From: Flavobacteriales bacterium
Lineage (GTDB): Bacteria > Bacteroidota > Bacteroidia > Flavobacteriales_E > Vicingaceae
Length of the DNA: 64,000 nucleotides
Assembly: GCA_020635795.1 (NCBI GenBank)
Contig: JACJZD010000001.1
Coordinates: 1 to 64,000, forward strand
Direction: 5' to 3'
Part shown: positions 1 through 9,755 of the stretch, in pieces
Numbering within the stretch: the first letter of the stretch is position 1
How the letters are laid out: the number at the start of each line of letters is the position of its first letter
Program-made: the position numbers and the translations under genes
The notes under the pieces: generated by a model
The model's database searches: none
What the model was told of the DNA's origin: nothing
The model's input: the letters and a program-made list of their open reading frames with translations, nothing else

Positions 1-544
1 TGTCAAACTCACTATAATCAGCCCTAAAACTATCAAAAAAATGATCTTTTAAATCTACTTCTGCAAAGTCCATTTTCTTAACAGCTAATACTTTATGGTC
101 TATAAGCTCAGGATTCTCGGCCGTAACTTTTTCAAGAAAAGTTTGAATTTTAAAGACTTTTTCCGCGATACCTAATAAAGCAGCTTTAGCATGTATTTTT
201 TTGTCTTCTGAAATTAAAATATCTACTCGATTCTCAAATACTTCATTTAGCAGTTGAGTATCGTTAAAGTCATTGCTTAGATTGTCTATTTGTTTACTGA
301 CATTTAGTATCTTTTCTCCTAGAGGTGCGGAATGTTTTATTTTGTTATAACTTTCAATTTTGATATTCATTGTTTTAAGAATATCTGGATCTTTATATCG
401 GTTTAATTCTTCGACTGTTAAAGGATGAATATATTTTGAATATTTTAACTTATCTAACCAATGAAAAAGTTGTCCAATATCAAGATTATAAATCTTGTTA
501 GCTTCTCTATGAATAATAATATTTGTGTCTAAAAGGACTTTCAT
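1..544 (-). CDS. PIN-domain protein, probably PIN-GNAT fusion (3' end outside window)
   Basis: The gene starts at ATG 542-544 and runs off the left edge, so only about 181 residues are visible. The N-terminus MKVLLDTNIIIHRE is the first acidic motif of a PIN nuclease fold. A later ISEDKKIHAKAALLG supplies the C-terminal acidic cluster. The last visible residues (DHFFDSFRADYSEFD) resemble the linker that in many Bacteroidota proteins leads into a GNAT acetyltransferase domain, but that domain lies outside the window, so the fusion is inference. PIN domains are usually metal-dependent RNases. No antitoxin-like small gene is visible next to it, so a VapC-type toxin role is not supported here. 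Confidence 0.75.
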   Translation of the reverse strand, partial: MKVLLDTNIIIHREANKIYNLDIGQLFHWLDKLKYSKYIHPLTVEELNRYKDPDILKTMNIKIESYNKIKHSAPLGEKILNVSKQIDNLSNDFNDTQLLNEVFENRVDILISEDKKIHAKAALLGIAEKVFKIQTFLEKVTAENPELIDHKVLAVKKMDFAEVDLKDHFFDSFRADYSEFD

Positions 545-588
545 ATCATAGAACTAAAGATAATAACTTTTTCTCTTAGTTGGAAACC

Positions 589-2280
589 TTAAAACGAATA
601 CGTCAAACCACCCATCACGTTAAAACGTTGCGTAGGGTAATCTTCAAATTTTTGGTAATGTACAGCACCAATGTTGTTAAAGTTGATAAAAGCAGAAAGC
701 TTTTTGGTGTATCGGTATTCCAAGCCTAAATTAGCATCAAATACGCCTTTTAATTCTTTGGCTTCTTTGGTAATTATAATTACACCGCTTGCATCGGTAA
801 CGCTGTTAAATGCTTTTGCATATTGTTTGTTTATAAAGAACAAATCGGTACGTACAATAATTTTATCGCTTAAATCGTAAATGCCAGAAAGCGAAATTTT
901 CATATCGGGTTTGTGCCAAGCTTTTAACTCGTTAGCAGGGCTGTAATCAAAATAATCGCCACGTACAATTATTTTTAGTTTTTCTAATTTTTGGTAAGCC
1001 AATTCGCCACTTATTTGGTTTAAACCAACGGTATCGTAAAGTACAGTAAATTGGTTTTCCAACACATTGCTAAAGTCTTTCACAAACAAAGGCATGGTTT
1101 CCAATTGTTGTTTGCTAAAGCTGGTGTTAAAGGTTACATGCTTGCTTAAACTACCTCTAATACCAATGTAAATGTTGTATTTTTGGTTGGTGTTGGCAGC
1201 CGCCAATGTTTTGGTATTGATAAACGGGTTTTCGTTAAAATACGAGTTGAGGTTGTTTGCCAAAATACCACCCTTTATTCCCACATAAGGAATAATAATG
1301 TTTTCTACCACATTGTATTTAAACTCTGCCTCTGGGTAAAAATGGAATTTAGAAACACTATCGGCTTGGTTTACATACAAGCCTAAACCAACTTTAAATT
1401 GCCAGCTTTTAGCTGATGTTTTGATGTATGGACGTAAACCAACCATTAAGGTGTTGCCCAAATCCAATACATTGTTGAGGTTGTTGTAATTTACTTCGGC
1501 ATCAATGGCGTACAATTCACGTTTGTGGTATTTACTTAAGCTACCGTCTAAACGGAGGTTGTTTTCTTCGGTGTTGTGTATATCAAAAATATGGTGGTAG
1601 TTGATGTCGAAATTGTAATCGAATTGCGAGGAGTCGGTAAAGTTTCGGGTTAATCCTGCATTGGCACTCAATTTAGTTAAGCGTTGGCGTAATTCTTTGC
1701 CATTGGTTATTTCAGGTTTAATTTTTTCTGGAAAACCATAGTAATGAACCATGTTTCTATCAAAATTAAGTTTGCTATAAAGCGTAAATTCTTTTAAAAA
1801 GCGTTTGCCAAACAAACTCAAATGGTTGTCGCTATACTCGCTATAATCAATGTTTGAAATTCCGCTTGAACTTTGGTGTTTTCCAAAAAAGCCGTATGAG
1901 AATTCTTTAGAACGTTGCGAGTTAAAATACAATTCTGCCAACGGTGTAGTCTGGCTACCAAACCCAGCTTTTGCATAACCTCGATATAGTTTAACTAACG
2001 GTTCTCCTTTAATTTTTGCAGGCAAGATGTTCTCTACTTGAAAATCGACAGGCACTTGTTTATTGATAAAGGTGTACGATAATTTTGGGATGACTTTGTC
2101 GGTATCCTGAATGGTTGGGTGTTCTTTAATTTTAAAGGCATCCGACAAAACTGGGTCGTATGGTTTAACGGTAATAATGGTGGTAGTATCAATTGGTTTT
2201 TGAGCAAAAGAAGGGGTGTTTGCTAACACAAATGTGGCAAACATGGAAATAAACAGTACGTATGTTTTATTCTTCTTCAT
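589..2280 (-). CDS. Outer-membrane beta-barrel protein (TonB-receptor-like, no plug recognised)
   Basis: The preferred start is the ATG at 2278-2280, which gives 563 residues opening with MKKNKTYVLFISMFATFVLA, a clear Sec signal peptide. An in-frame ATG nine bases upstream is also possible. After a short periplasmic stretch the protein is built of alternating amphipathic strands rich in aromatic residues and ends in GGLTYSF, the terminal aromatic typical of outer-membrane barrels. I see no TonB box or plug domain, so receptor annotation by homology may be misleading. It overlaps the 3' end of the upstream TPR gene by 14 bases, which indicates translational coupling. The pair probably works together at the envelope; the substrate is unknown. 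Confidence 0.7.
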   Translation of the reverse strand: MKKNKTYVLFISMFATFVLANTPSFAQKPIDTTTIITVKPYDPVLSDAFKIKEHPTIQDTDKVIPKLSYTFINKQVPVDFQVENILPAKIKGEPLVKLYRGYAKAGFGSQTTPLAELYFNSQRSKEFSYGFFGKHQSSSGISNIDYSEYSDNHLSLFGKRFLKEFTLYSKLNFDRNMVHYYGFPEKIKPEITNGKELRQRLTKLSANAGLTRNFTDSSQFDYNFDINYHHIFDIHNTEENNLRLDGSLSKYHKRELYAIDAEVNYNNLNNVLDLGNTLMVGLRPYIKTSAKSWQFKVGLGLYVNQADSVSKFHFYPEAEFKYNVVENIIIPYVGIKGGILANNLNSYFNENPFINTKTLAAANTNQKYNIYIGIRGSLSKHVTFNTSFSKQQLETMPLFVKDFSNVLENQFTVLYDTVGLNQISGELAYQKLEKLKIIVRGDYFDYSPANELKAWHKPDMKISLSGIYDLSDKIIVRTDLFFINKQYAKAFNSVTDASGVIIITKEAKELKGVFDANLGLEYRYTKKLSAFINFNNIGAVHYQKFEDYPTQRFNVMGGLTYSF

Positions 2281-5200
2281 TTGGTACATCTTCTTTTATT
2301 ACAGGGTTTTCTCCCGTAGGAATAGGTTCATCAAAACTTTTTTCAGGTTCTGAAAAAAGCTTGTTTACATCTAATCCAATGTTTAAATCAATAGTCGTTT
2401 CTTCAGTTTTTGGCACTACTCGTTGGGCAGCTTCTTGTTCTTCAATAATGCGCAATTTATCTTGTGCAGCCGAAACCAATTCGGGGTATTTACTGTTGTC
2501 GATTACATTTTTTAATGTAACTTTTGCTTGGAATAAATCGCCTTTAGCAACATAATTGTCGCTCAACAATACCAACGATTTTCCCATCCAATAGTCGTAA
2601 GCCGAAAACTTTTTAATTAAAGCAAACACTTCCAATTCGCAATTGGCATATTCACCTCTTAAATACAAGATGTAAGCCACTTGGTATTTGGCTTCAGCAC
2701 CAAATTTATTGTTTGATGTTGATGCTGTTTTAAACTCTTTCAACGCCAAGTTGTAATCGTCTTTGCTTAACAAACATTTACCATAAATCAAATGTGCTTC
2801 GGCAATCAGTTTAGCATCATCGTTATCTTTGTTGATAATGATTTCGCAATATTTAATGGCATTGTCAATGTTGTTTAACTGATAGTTTAAACGCATTTGT
2901 TCTACTTGTGCTTTAAACACATTGGCTTGTACATCTGCCATGTATTCTAATTTGCTGTAGTTGTTTAATGCTTCTGCAGCATTGCCCAAATCGGCATTTA
3001 TTTTGGCAGCATTTAATAGCGATGTTTCGGTAAACTTATTTTTTTGTTGAGCAATAACTTTGTTAAAATCTAACAATGCCTCGTTAACATAACCAGCTTT
3101 TTGCTCGCATATGGCTTTATAAAAATGAGCGTTAATCATGTAAGCACCATCAGGATATTTTTCTAAATATTTGGTAAACTCGTTAGTGGCTTTATCGCAA
3201 TTCCCATCCATGTAACTGTTTTCAGCCACTTCGTAATAATCGGTATCTAAAATTAATGCCGAAGAATCTGCTCCACCAACGGTGTTTAAATAATTTTCGT
3301 AAGCCAATAAATCACCTTTATCAATGTATATTTTTTTGATTTTTTCTAACGATTCTTTCGATTCATCGGTATTTGGATAGTCGTTTACCACTTTTTTGAA
3401 AACAGCCAAAGCATCGTTATCTTGTTTTCTATTGTAGTAAATTAATCCTTCTTTTACCAACGCACGGCTAATGTAAGGGCTGTTTGGAAATTCACTGTTA
3501 AGTTGTTTAAAGCTTTTTAGAGCCTTTTCGTTATCGTTAACAATAAGGTGAGTTTGACCCAGTTCAAAGTAAGCATCGTCCAACAAATGCGACTTTTCTT
3601 TACGTGCAATAAAGGTATTTAACAAACTAATTTTGTCATTGTAATTACCATTAACACCGTTACAAACTGCACTTTGAAAAAGTGAATAATCCGTTTGATA
3701 CAATCCCATCATGGCAGCTTTATCGTAAAACTCTATAGCTCCTTTGTAATTTTTGGTAATGAAAAAGCAATCGCCAACTCGGTTTAAGGCATCGTTATTT
3801 AATTTCGATTTTTCATCAGGTGCATTTTGCGTGTATTTTCTAAACCACGTTTTGGCTTCTTCGTATTCTTTTAATTTAAAGTAAGCATAGCCCAAATTGT
3901 AGTTAGCCTTATTGCTGTTTTTTGAAGAAGTAGAGTTTGGCTCAAAAATAAATTTCTTGAATTCTCCAACAGCTTTTTGAAAATCGTCGTTCGCATAATA
4001 CGATTCCGCTCTCCAGTATGTGTTTTCAGTTTTTATGTTTTTATCAATGATGTACTCGTCGCTTTTATTAAAATGAGCAATTGCTTCGTTGTATTTCTGG
4101 TTGTTAAACAATTCTAAACCACGGTAATGAGCAATTTTTTGATGAGCCTCTTGCAATTTTGGATCTAACACTTTGATGTTTGCTAACGATTTTAACGCAG
4201 CTTCGTAGTTTTTAGTGGTGTAATAAACACCTACCAAGTATTCGTAAGCATTACTTAATTTGTTTGAGTTTGGATAAGTATTGATAAACTCTTCGAAAGC
4301 AATAATAGCATCGTTAAACGGATGTAGCGATAATTCGTAGGAAATTTTCGCAAAATTAAACAAGGCATCTTCTTTAATTTGAGAATCAAAATCTTGCTTG
4401 TAAGCTTCTCTAAACGAAGTACGAGCATATTGTTTGTTGTTGTTTTTAATGTAGCACTCTGCCATGTGGTAATGTGCTGCTTGCGAAATGCTATCAGCCT
4501 CACCAATCGATTTTTTAAACCAGTTGATGGCATTGTCGCAACTATCAGTTTTAAAATAAGCAAAACCCAATTGGTAAAAATCGGCGCGTGTGGCTAACGC
4601 CGCCTTTTCTTTGTGGAAACGACTTAAATACGGAATGGCTTCGTTGTATTTTTTTGTGCGATAATAGGATTCTCCAATAATACGAGCAATTTCGGCACTA
4701 CGAGCAGGTAAAGCGGTATCTAATAATGCTGGAGCGTATTCAATAACCTTGTCGTACTTGCCTTGTAAATAATAGATTTGAGAAATGTAATAAGGAGTAA
4801 TTGGTGAGAACTTTTCGTCGTTGTTTAACAACAAAAAGGTTTGTAAAGCCGATTCGTATTTCTTTTGCAAATATGCAATATGTCCATAATAATAACGAGC
4901 AGGAGATGTGTATTGATTGTCGTAATCTTTTATCTCGTAAAAGTGTTTTGAAGCTTCATCAAAGTTCTCTAACGAAAAATAAGAATATCCAACTTTAAAG
5001 CGGTATTCGGCTAGTTCTTCTTCCGACAAATCAAGTGCATCAATTTTATGAAACCAAACCAAGGCCTCTTCATATTTTTTGCCTCTAAAATGGTATGAGC
5101 CCAAATAAAAGTAGGCTTGTTTAATTTTTGGACTATCAGGATAATCGTTAATAAATTCAACAAACAAATTTTCGGCATCGGTGTTAAATAAGTTTAAACC

Positions 5201-5437
5201 ACACAATGCCATGTAGTATTTAGCATTTATCGCTACTTCCGATTTTTTATCCATGGTTGATTTGTAAACCATCGAAAATTTATCTTGGGCAGCACTGTAT
5301 TTTTCTTTATCAAACAGCTCTAAAGCACTGTTATAATCTACATTTTTGTGTGTGTAAATAGTGGTTTTTTGTGCATTTAGCGAAAGACTAAAAACTACTG
5401 CAAGAATCAGGAATGATATTATTTTTCTTAAAATCAA
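2267..5437 (-). CDS. Very long periplasmic TPR-repeat protein
   Basis: This 1,056-residue protein begins at a TTG codon (no in-frame ATG fits). The start yields a signal peptide ending near SLSLNAQ at residues 15-22. Almost the whole chain is TPR-like helix pairs, with recurring patterns such as YNLGYAYFKLKEYEEA and YFELGQTHLI; I estimate about 20 repeats. The C-terminal tail, after roughly residue 1,000, is acidic and proline-rich (KTEETTIDL, ENPVIKEDVPNEEE). TPR arrays are protein-binding scaffolds, so this is likely a periplasmic adaptor working with the overlapping downstream barrel protein. It is longer than the T9SS lipoprotein SprE and lacks a lipobox, so I do not call it sprE. The divergent neighbour is an FtsE-like ATPase. 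Confidence 0.8.
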   Translation of the reverse strand: MILRKIISFLILAVVFSLSLNAQKTTIYTHKNVDYNSALELFDKEKYSAAQDKFSMVYKSTMDKKSEVAINAKYYMALCGLNLFNTDAENLFVEFINDYPDSPKIKQAYFYLGSYHFRGKKYEEALVWFHKIDALDLSEEELAEYRFKVGYSYFSLENFDEASKHFYEIKDYDNQYTSPARYYYGHIAYLQKKYESALQTFLLLNNDEKFSPITPYYISQIYYLQGKYDKVIEYAPALLDTALPARSAEIARIIGESYYRTKKYNEAIPYLSRFHKEKAALATRADFYQLGFAYFKTDSCDNAINWFKKSIGEADSISQAAHYHMAECYIKNNNKQYARTSFREAYKQDFDSQIKEDALFNFAKISYELSLHPFNDAIIAFEEFINTYPNSNKLSNAYEYLVGVYYTTKNYEAALKSLANIKVLDPKLQEAHQKIAHYRGLELFNNQKYNEAIAHFNKSDEYIIDKNIKTENTYWRAESYYANDDFQKAVGEFKKFIFEPNSTSSKNSNKANYNLGYAYFKLKEYEEAKTWFRKYTQNAPDEKSKLNNDALNRVGDCFFITKNYKGAIEFYDKAAMMGLYQTDYSLFQSAVCNGVNGNYNDKISLLNTFIARKEKSHLLDDAYFELGQTHLIVNDNEKALKSFKQLNSEFPNSPYISRALVKEGLIYYNRKQDNDALAVFKKVVNDYPNTDESKESLEKIKKIYIDKGDLLAYENYLNTVGGADSSALILDTDYYEVAENSYMDGNCDKATNEFTKYLEKYPDGAYMINAHFYKAICEQKAGYVNEALLDFNKVIAQQKNKFTETSLLNAAKINADLGNAAEALNNYSKLEYMADVQANVFKAQVEQMRLNYQLNNIDNAIKYCEIIINKDNDDAKLIAEAHLIYGKCLLSKDDYNLALKEFKTASTSNNKFGAEAKYQVAYILYLRGEYANCELEVFALIKKFSAYDYWMGKSLVLLSDNYVAKGDLFQAKVTLKNVIDNSKYPELVSAAQDKLRIIEEQEAAQRVVPKTEETTIDLNIGLDVNKLFSEPEKSFDEPIPTGENPVIKEDVPNEEE

Positions 5438-5586
5438 TTTATACTTTAGGTAAGTTAAATAGTTGGATAAAATTAGAATGAATAAACCAAGTTAGCGGTT
5501 TAGTGTTTTCAAGTTTTCAACGTGCGTTTGTTGAAATTATTTTGTATTCCAAAAAAGGTAATTACCAGAAGAGCAATAAAATATGT

Positions 5587-5594
5587 TATTTTTG
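5587..5594 (+). promoter_or_regulatory. Candidate -7 promoter element for the ftsE-like gene
   Basis: TATTTTTG matches the Bacteroidota -7 consensus TAnnTTTG and lies about 40 bases upstream of the first ATG of the ATPase gene. I see no convincing TTTG element at the -33 position, so this is a half-supported promoter call. Confidence 0.35.
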
Positions 5595-5631
5595 TTTGAC
5601 CTTATAATAATGAGTTTGTAAACCATTGAGC

Positions 5632-6369
5632 ATGATTATAGATATTTCTTCGGCAACCATTTTTCAGCAAGACAACCTAGTTTTACAAGATGTGAACATC
5701 AATATTGAAGCTGGAGAGTTTGTATATTTAATTGGTAAAACGGGTTCTGGAAAAAGTAGTTTACTAAAAACCTTGTACGGCGAATTGCCACTTAAACAAG
5801 GCGAAGCCAAAGTGGTTGATTTTGATTTAAATACCATAAAACGAAGTAAAGTACCTTTTTTGAGAAGAAAATTGGGAATTGTTTTTCAAGATTTTCAGTT
5901 GTTAACCGATAGAAGTGTTTACGATAATTTAAAATTTGTTTTAACGGCAACTGGCTGGAAAGACAAATTAAAAATTGAAGAACGAATTAATGAAGTGTTG
6001 CGAAGTGTTGGGTTGTCGAGCAAAGGCTTTAAATTTCCTAACGAATTATCTGGAGGAGAGCAACAACGAGTTGTTATTGCAAGAGCATTGTTAAACGAAC
6101 CCGATTTAATTTTAGCCGACGAACCAACAGGAAATTTAGACCCAGAAACATCAGAAGAAATCATGAACTTGTTGATTGAAATTAGCAACAAAGGAAAGGC
6201 TATTTTAATGGCTACTCACGATTTTCATTTAATGGAAAAATTTCCATCGCGTACTTTAAAATGTGAAGATGGAACGGTAAAAGATACGCATCAAAATATT
6301 ACCAGAAAAAACACGTTTAAATCATCTACTCCTACTGAAGAACCAAGAACAGAAGGGGAGAATTTGTAG
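5632..6369 (+). CDS. ftsE: FtsE-like ABC transporter ATP-binding protein
   Basis: The chosen start is ATG 5632 (245 residues); a TTG two codons upstream is the alternative. All ABC ATPase motifs are present: Walker A GKTGSGKS at residues 35-42, the Q-loop in IVFQDFQLL near 85, signature LSGGEQQR at 139-146, Walker B LILADEP at 159-165 and the H-loop in MATHDF. The pattern DEPTGNLD and the short length fit the FtsE/LolD/MacB subgroup. In FtsE the ATPase pairs with the membrane protein FtsX to control septal peptidoglycan hydrolases. No ftsX follows here: the next gene is a glycosyltransferase. The divergent TPR and barrel genes suggest an envelope role. Subgroup assignment is less certain than the family. 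Confidence 0.75.
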   Translation: MIIDISSATIFQQDNLVLQDVNINIEAGEFVYLIGKTGSGKSSLLKTLYGELPLKQGEAKVVDFDLNTIKRSKVPFLRRKLGIVFQDFQLLTDRSVYDNLKFVLTATGWKDKLKIEERINEVLRSVGLSSKGFKFPNELSGGEQQRVVIARALLNEPDLILADEPTGNLDPETSEEIMNLLIEISNKGKAILMATHDFHLMEKFPSRTLKCEDGTVKDTHQNITRKNTFKSSTPTEEPRTEGENL

Positions 6370-6384
6370 CTAGAATTAGCTTCA

Positions 6385-6460
6385 TTCCTGCGTAGGCAGG
6401 AAACCAGTTTTAAAAATGTGTAAAAATGGATTCCTGACTTCCGCTTCGCTTCATCAGGAA
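6385..6460. repeat. Two hairpin-forming dispersed-repeat fragments
   Basis: Two inverted repeats fill the gap after the ATPase gene. The first has 7-bp arms (TTCCTGC/GCAGGAA, 6385-6402) around GTAG. The second has TTCCTGA (6431-6437) and TCAGGAA (6454-6460) around a 16-base spacer containing a CTTCCGCTTCGCTTC run. Both resemble short palindromic repeats scattered through Bacteroidota genomes. They may also act as weak terminators, since A/T-rich sequence follows, but there is no clean T-tract. Confidence 0.5.
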
Positions 6461-6496
6461 AAATAAAAAAGTATGATAGGCAACAAGTAAAAATAA

Positions 6497-7384
6497 ATGT
6501 TATCCATTCTTATTCCCATATACAATTTTGATGTTGTTGGTTTTGTAAAAGACTTGTCCAATCAAGCCTCGGCATGTAACATTGAGTTTAAAATTTTGTG
6601 TTTTGACGATGGTTCTATAACTGAATTTAAATCGAAAAATCAAGAACTAGCAACACTACCAAATGTTGTTTATACCGAATTACCTCAAAATGTTGGTCGT
6701 TCGAAAATAAGAAATTTATTAGCTGAAAAAGCCCAATTTGAATACTTGCTGTTTTTAGATTGCGATTCAACAACCAATAATAATCAGTTTGTTAGAAACT
6801 ACATTGAAAATTTGAAATCAAACACGGTAGTTTATGGGGGTAGAAATTACGCAAATCAAGCTCCTGCTACTAAAGAAACTCATTTTAGGTGGTGGTATGG
6901 TGTTAATAGAGAGACTATTTCTGCAAAAGAGCGAGTAAAACAGCCTTATGATTCGTTTATGACCAACAATTTTATGATTTCAAAATCATTATTTCTTTCC
7001 ATAAAATTGGATGAAACCTTGCAAGGTTATGGGCATGAAGACACCTTGTTTGGAATTGAATTGAAAAAGAAAAACATTCCCATTTTGCATATCGAAAACC
7101 CTTTGTGCCATATCGGTTTAGAAGGCTTAGATGAATTTTTACAAAAAACAAAAGAGGGTATTCAAAATTTACATCAGCTTATTCAGTCGGGCAAGGTTGA
7201 TGAGTCCATTAAACTATTTCGTTTTTATAAGTTGGTAAACAAGTTGGGATTGTCGAATAAAATACTGAAATATTACACCAAAAATAAAACTACTATTGAG
7301 CAAAAACTTGCTGAAAACGAACCCAATTTGCGTTGGTTCGATATTTACAAGTTGGGTTACTTGATTTCTTTGACTAAACCGTAA
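6497..7384 (+). CDS. Family 2 glycosyltransferase
   Basis: This 295-residue protein opens with MLSILIPIYNF and continues with FKILCFDDGS, the nucleotide-binding GT-A start of GT2 enzymes. The DxD-like metal site is LLFLDCDST, near residue 90. A later YGHEDTLFGIEL matches the conserved acidic ED motif of the catalytic region. No transmembrane segment is evident, so it is probably a cytoplasmic or membrane-associated transferase adding a sugar to a lipid carrier or surface glycan. It follows the FtsE-like gene after a repeat-containing gap and ends nine bases from the convergent S41 peptidase gene. The donor and acceptor cannot be read from sequence. Confidence 0.8.
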   Translation: MLSILIPIYNFDVVGFVKDLSNQASACNIEFKILCFDDGSITEFKSKNQELATLPNVVYTELPQNVGRSKIRNLLAEKAQFEYLLFLDCDSTTNNNQFVRNYIENLKSNTVVYGGRNYANQAPATKETHFRWWYGVNRETISAKERVKQPYDSFMTNNFMISKSLFLSIKLDETLQGYGHEDTLFGIELKKKNIPILHIENPLCHIGLEGLDEFLQKTKEGIQNLHQLIQSGKVDESIKLFRFYKLVNKLGLSNKILKYYTKNKTTIEQKLAENEPNLRWFDIYKLGYLISLTKP

Positions 7385-7392
7385 TGGTTTTT

Positions 7393-9615
7393 TTATTTGG
7401 AATTAATAATTTCGATTGCTTTTTCCAATAATTCGTCTTTGCCATTTTTTATACCCTCAATGGTTGGTTTAATTTCTATGTCAGGCACAATGCCGATTCG
7501 TTGTGTTTCTCTACCATCAGGATAATAAACACCAATACCACTAATCATAGTGGTTATACCTCCAGGTAAAAATATTTGAGAAACATTTCCATCTGCTCCA
7601 GCTGTTGTTGAGCCTATTGTTGTTGTGTTTGGGTTGACTTGATAAGCCATAGCATGAAACTCGGCAGAACTTTGTGTTATTTCATTTACAATTAGTACAA
7701 CTTTGCCTTTATAATAATTTTTCTTTTTCATTCCTGAATATAATCGTTTTCCAAAAACAAAAAGACCAGGAGTTTCAACACTACCATTGGTAAATTTTAC
7801 AAAAGGAGTCTTTTTAGGCATTAAATAATTACTCAAGGAATAGATAACAAAGTCTGAAGGGTAATTTCTAATGTCAATGATAAGTCCTTTGGTGTTTTCA
7901 ATTGCTTTCCAAATTTCGGGTAAGTATTCTTTTTTTACAGAGCCGTTATCAATGTATGCTATGTCAGTATTTATTATTTTGAAGCAGGTGTCGGTTGTTT
8001 CAAATTTACTGTAAATGTTAATTTCATTTTTATTATATGTTTTTAAGACTTTGACATCCTTTTTATTGTTGCGAACAAATTCTATTTCTATGTTAGAGTC
8101 GTTACTTCTAAGAAGTGTTGATGAGATGTTTCTTAACTGTGTAGGATAGTTTGATGCAGCGGCATATTTTAAGTTATCTTTTATAATATCTTCAATTGCT
8201 CGATTATTAATCATTGTAATTTCATCACCCATTATTAAACCTGTTTCTTTTCCAAAGTTCTCATCATAATACCCAGTTACTATCGGCTTATTCTCAACAA
8301 AAGTTAAATCAAGGGGTGTATATCTTAGCCCAAAATAATTACTTAATATTTTGTTTCCTCCCCATATATTTGCGTGAGTATCATGTACACGACCAATAAG
8401 CTCTAAAATTGTAAGTGTATAATCGGTTTCATTATTAGTATTTATAACTTTAGGAATAAATTCCTCTAAAACCATTTTCCAATCTTCTTCAATCAGATTT
8501 TTATAGGGGAAGTAATATTGAATCATATTCCAGTATCTATATAATGATAAAAGACGAAATCCAGTATCTGGGTATTTCATTGATGAATAGGGATTTTCAT
8601 TTTTGAAATCGGGGTTAAGAACGCCACGATGTAAGCCTATGTAATAATGCTCATTTGTTCTTTTTGCATCTTTTACTTTTAGTAATAAAGTGGTAAGTTT
8701 GTCTGAAAAAAAAGAAGTTTTAATCCAGTCTAAATCAGGTTCAATTTTTATTGTTGATGATTTAATGACTGGTGTTTTGCCAACTGTAAATTCTCCAAAT
8801 TTGTTTATCCATTTCACTAAAATCTCATCTCTAGTTGAATTGTTTTCTGAATTGAGTATCTCTGGAAGGATTCTAAAAAGCTCGTAGTCCCAATTGTAAT
8901 CACCTTTTGCAATATTAGGGTGGTAGTATTTTAAAAATCCCCAAACCAAACCTAGTGTTTTTAAATTTGCTATCTGGCTTGTGTTTAAAGCTATGTTTTC
9001 GATGTTTGAGCCCTTGTCAAATTCTTTATCTTTTTCGGCAGGTAATTCTTTTCTTACTATAGGTTTTAAATCTTTAATATCCTTACCATCAATACTAACT
9101 TTAAAATCATCAAGCCACATTTTGCCTTTCCCAACTAGTAAACCACCAACAACTATACGATCAGTTTTTTCAGGTTCCATATCTAGTGTTATCTCATACT
9201 TTGTCCAATCAGTTGTTTTTTGAACACCGTTTTTGTTCATATTGTCAAATGCAATTTGTGGATCAATTCGCATCCATAATCCAGCATAACCATTGGTTAC
9301 ATTGTCGGTTTTAATATAACCAGATAAAGTTATTTTTTTGCCATTATAGTTGTTAGGAATATTAAAAGCCCAAGCTTTAAAGTCTGAAACTTCTCCATGG
9401 TATTCAATTACAGCAGAATATTTACCACTTTTAAAAATGGTTGAATCTAAAGAAATGCTATAGTTTGCACTTCCAAAATTATTCCAGCCAATAGGCATAT
9501 CATTTTCAATAGATTCAAAATCAAAATTTAAAACTGATTCAGCCTTATTTATACTAGTTTGGCAAAAGCTTGATATTGTAAAAAAGCTTAAAATTATTGT
9601 CAGCAATTTTTTCAT
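7393..9615 (-). CDS. Secreted S41-family serine peptidase with N-terminal jelly-roll domain
   Basis: The 740-residue protein has a signal peptide (MKKLLTIILSFFTISSFCQ). Residues about 25-180 look like a carbohydrate-binding-type jelly roll (FDFESIENDMPIGWNNFG start; WLDDFKVSIDG end). A helical region and a PDZ-like segment (GLIMGDEITMINNRAI) follow. The C-terminal S41 core contains QSSAEF with the likely nucleophile Ser650, then GADGNVSQIFLPGG and the closing GIVPDIEI. S41 enzymes (tail-specific protease/tricorn-core type) cleave peptides in the periplasm or outside the cell. I see no C-terminal T9SS sorting signal, so a periplasmic or surface location by another route is likely. The gene stands alone. 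Confidence 0.85.
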   Translation of the reverse strand: MKKLLTIILSFFTISSFCQTSINKAESVLNFDFESIENDMPIGWNNFGSANYSISLDSTIFKSGKYSAVIEYHGEVSDFKAWAFNIPNNYNGKKITLSGYIKTDNVTNGYAGLWMRIDPQIAFDNMNKNGVQKTTDWTKYEITLDMEPEKTDRIVVGGLLVGKGKMWLDDFKVSIDGKDIKDLKPIVRKELPAEKDKEFDKGSNIENIALNTSQIANLKTLGLVWGFLKYYHPNIAKGDYNWDYELFRILPEILNSENNSTRDEILVKWINKFGEFTVGKTPVIKSSTIKIEPDLDWIKTSFFSDKLTTLLLKVKDAKRTNEHYYIGLHRGVLNPDFKNENPYSSMKYPDTGFRLLSLYRYWNMIQYYFPYKNLIEEDWKMVLEEFIPKVINTNNETDYTLTILELIGRVHDTHANIWGGNKILSNYFGLRYTPLDLTFVENKPIVTGYYDENFGKETGLIMGDEITMINNRAIEDIIKDNLKYAAASNYPTQLRNISSTLLRSNDSNIEIEFVRNNKKDVKVLKTYNKNEINIYSKFETTDTCFKIINTDIAYIDNGSVKKEYLPEIWKAIENTKGLIIDIRNYPSDFVIYSLSNYLMPKKTPFVKFTNGSVETPGLFVFGKRLYSGMKKKNYYKGKVVLIVNEITQSSAEFHAMAYQVNPNTTTIGSTTAGADGNVSQIFLPGGITTMISGIGVYYPDGRETQRIGIVPDIEIKPTIEGIKNGKDELLEKAIEIINSK

Positions 9616-9755
9616 GAGTTTTCCTAATTTAATGTTGCAGTATTCTTTGACTTTTTTTGGAGAAAATAGGTTTTAAAATTCGCTACATCCAACCATCAAA
9701 CACAAACCTAGTTTTTATTTAAAAGAGTTACTAATAAGTGTTTGTTTTTCTTTTG

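Noticed and set aside
2262..4998. Several plus-strand and alternative-frame open frames within the TPR gene
   Set aside because: They are shadows of the repetitive TPR coding sequence, with no family motifs or signals.
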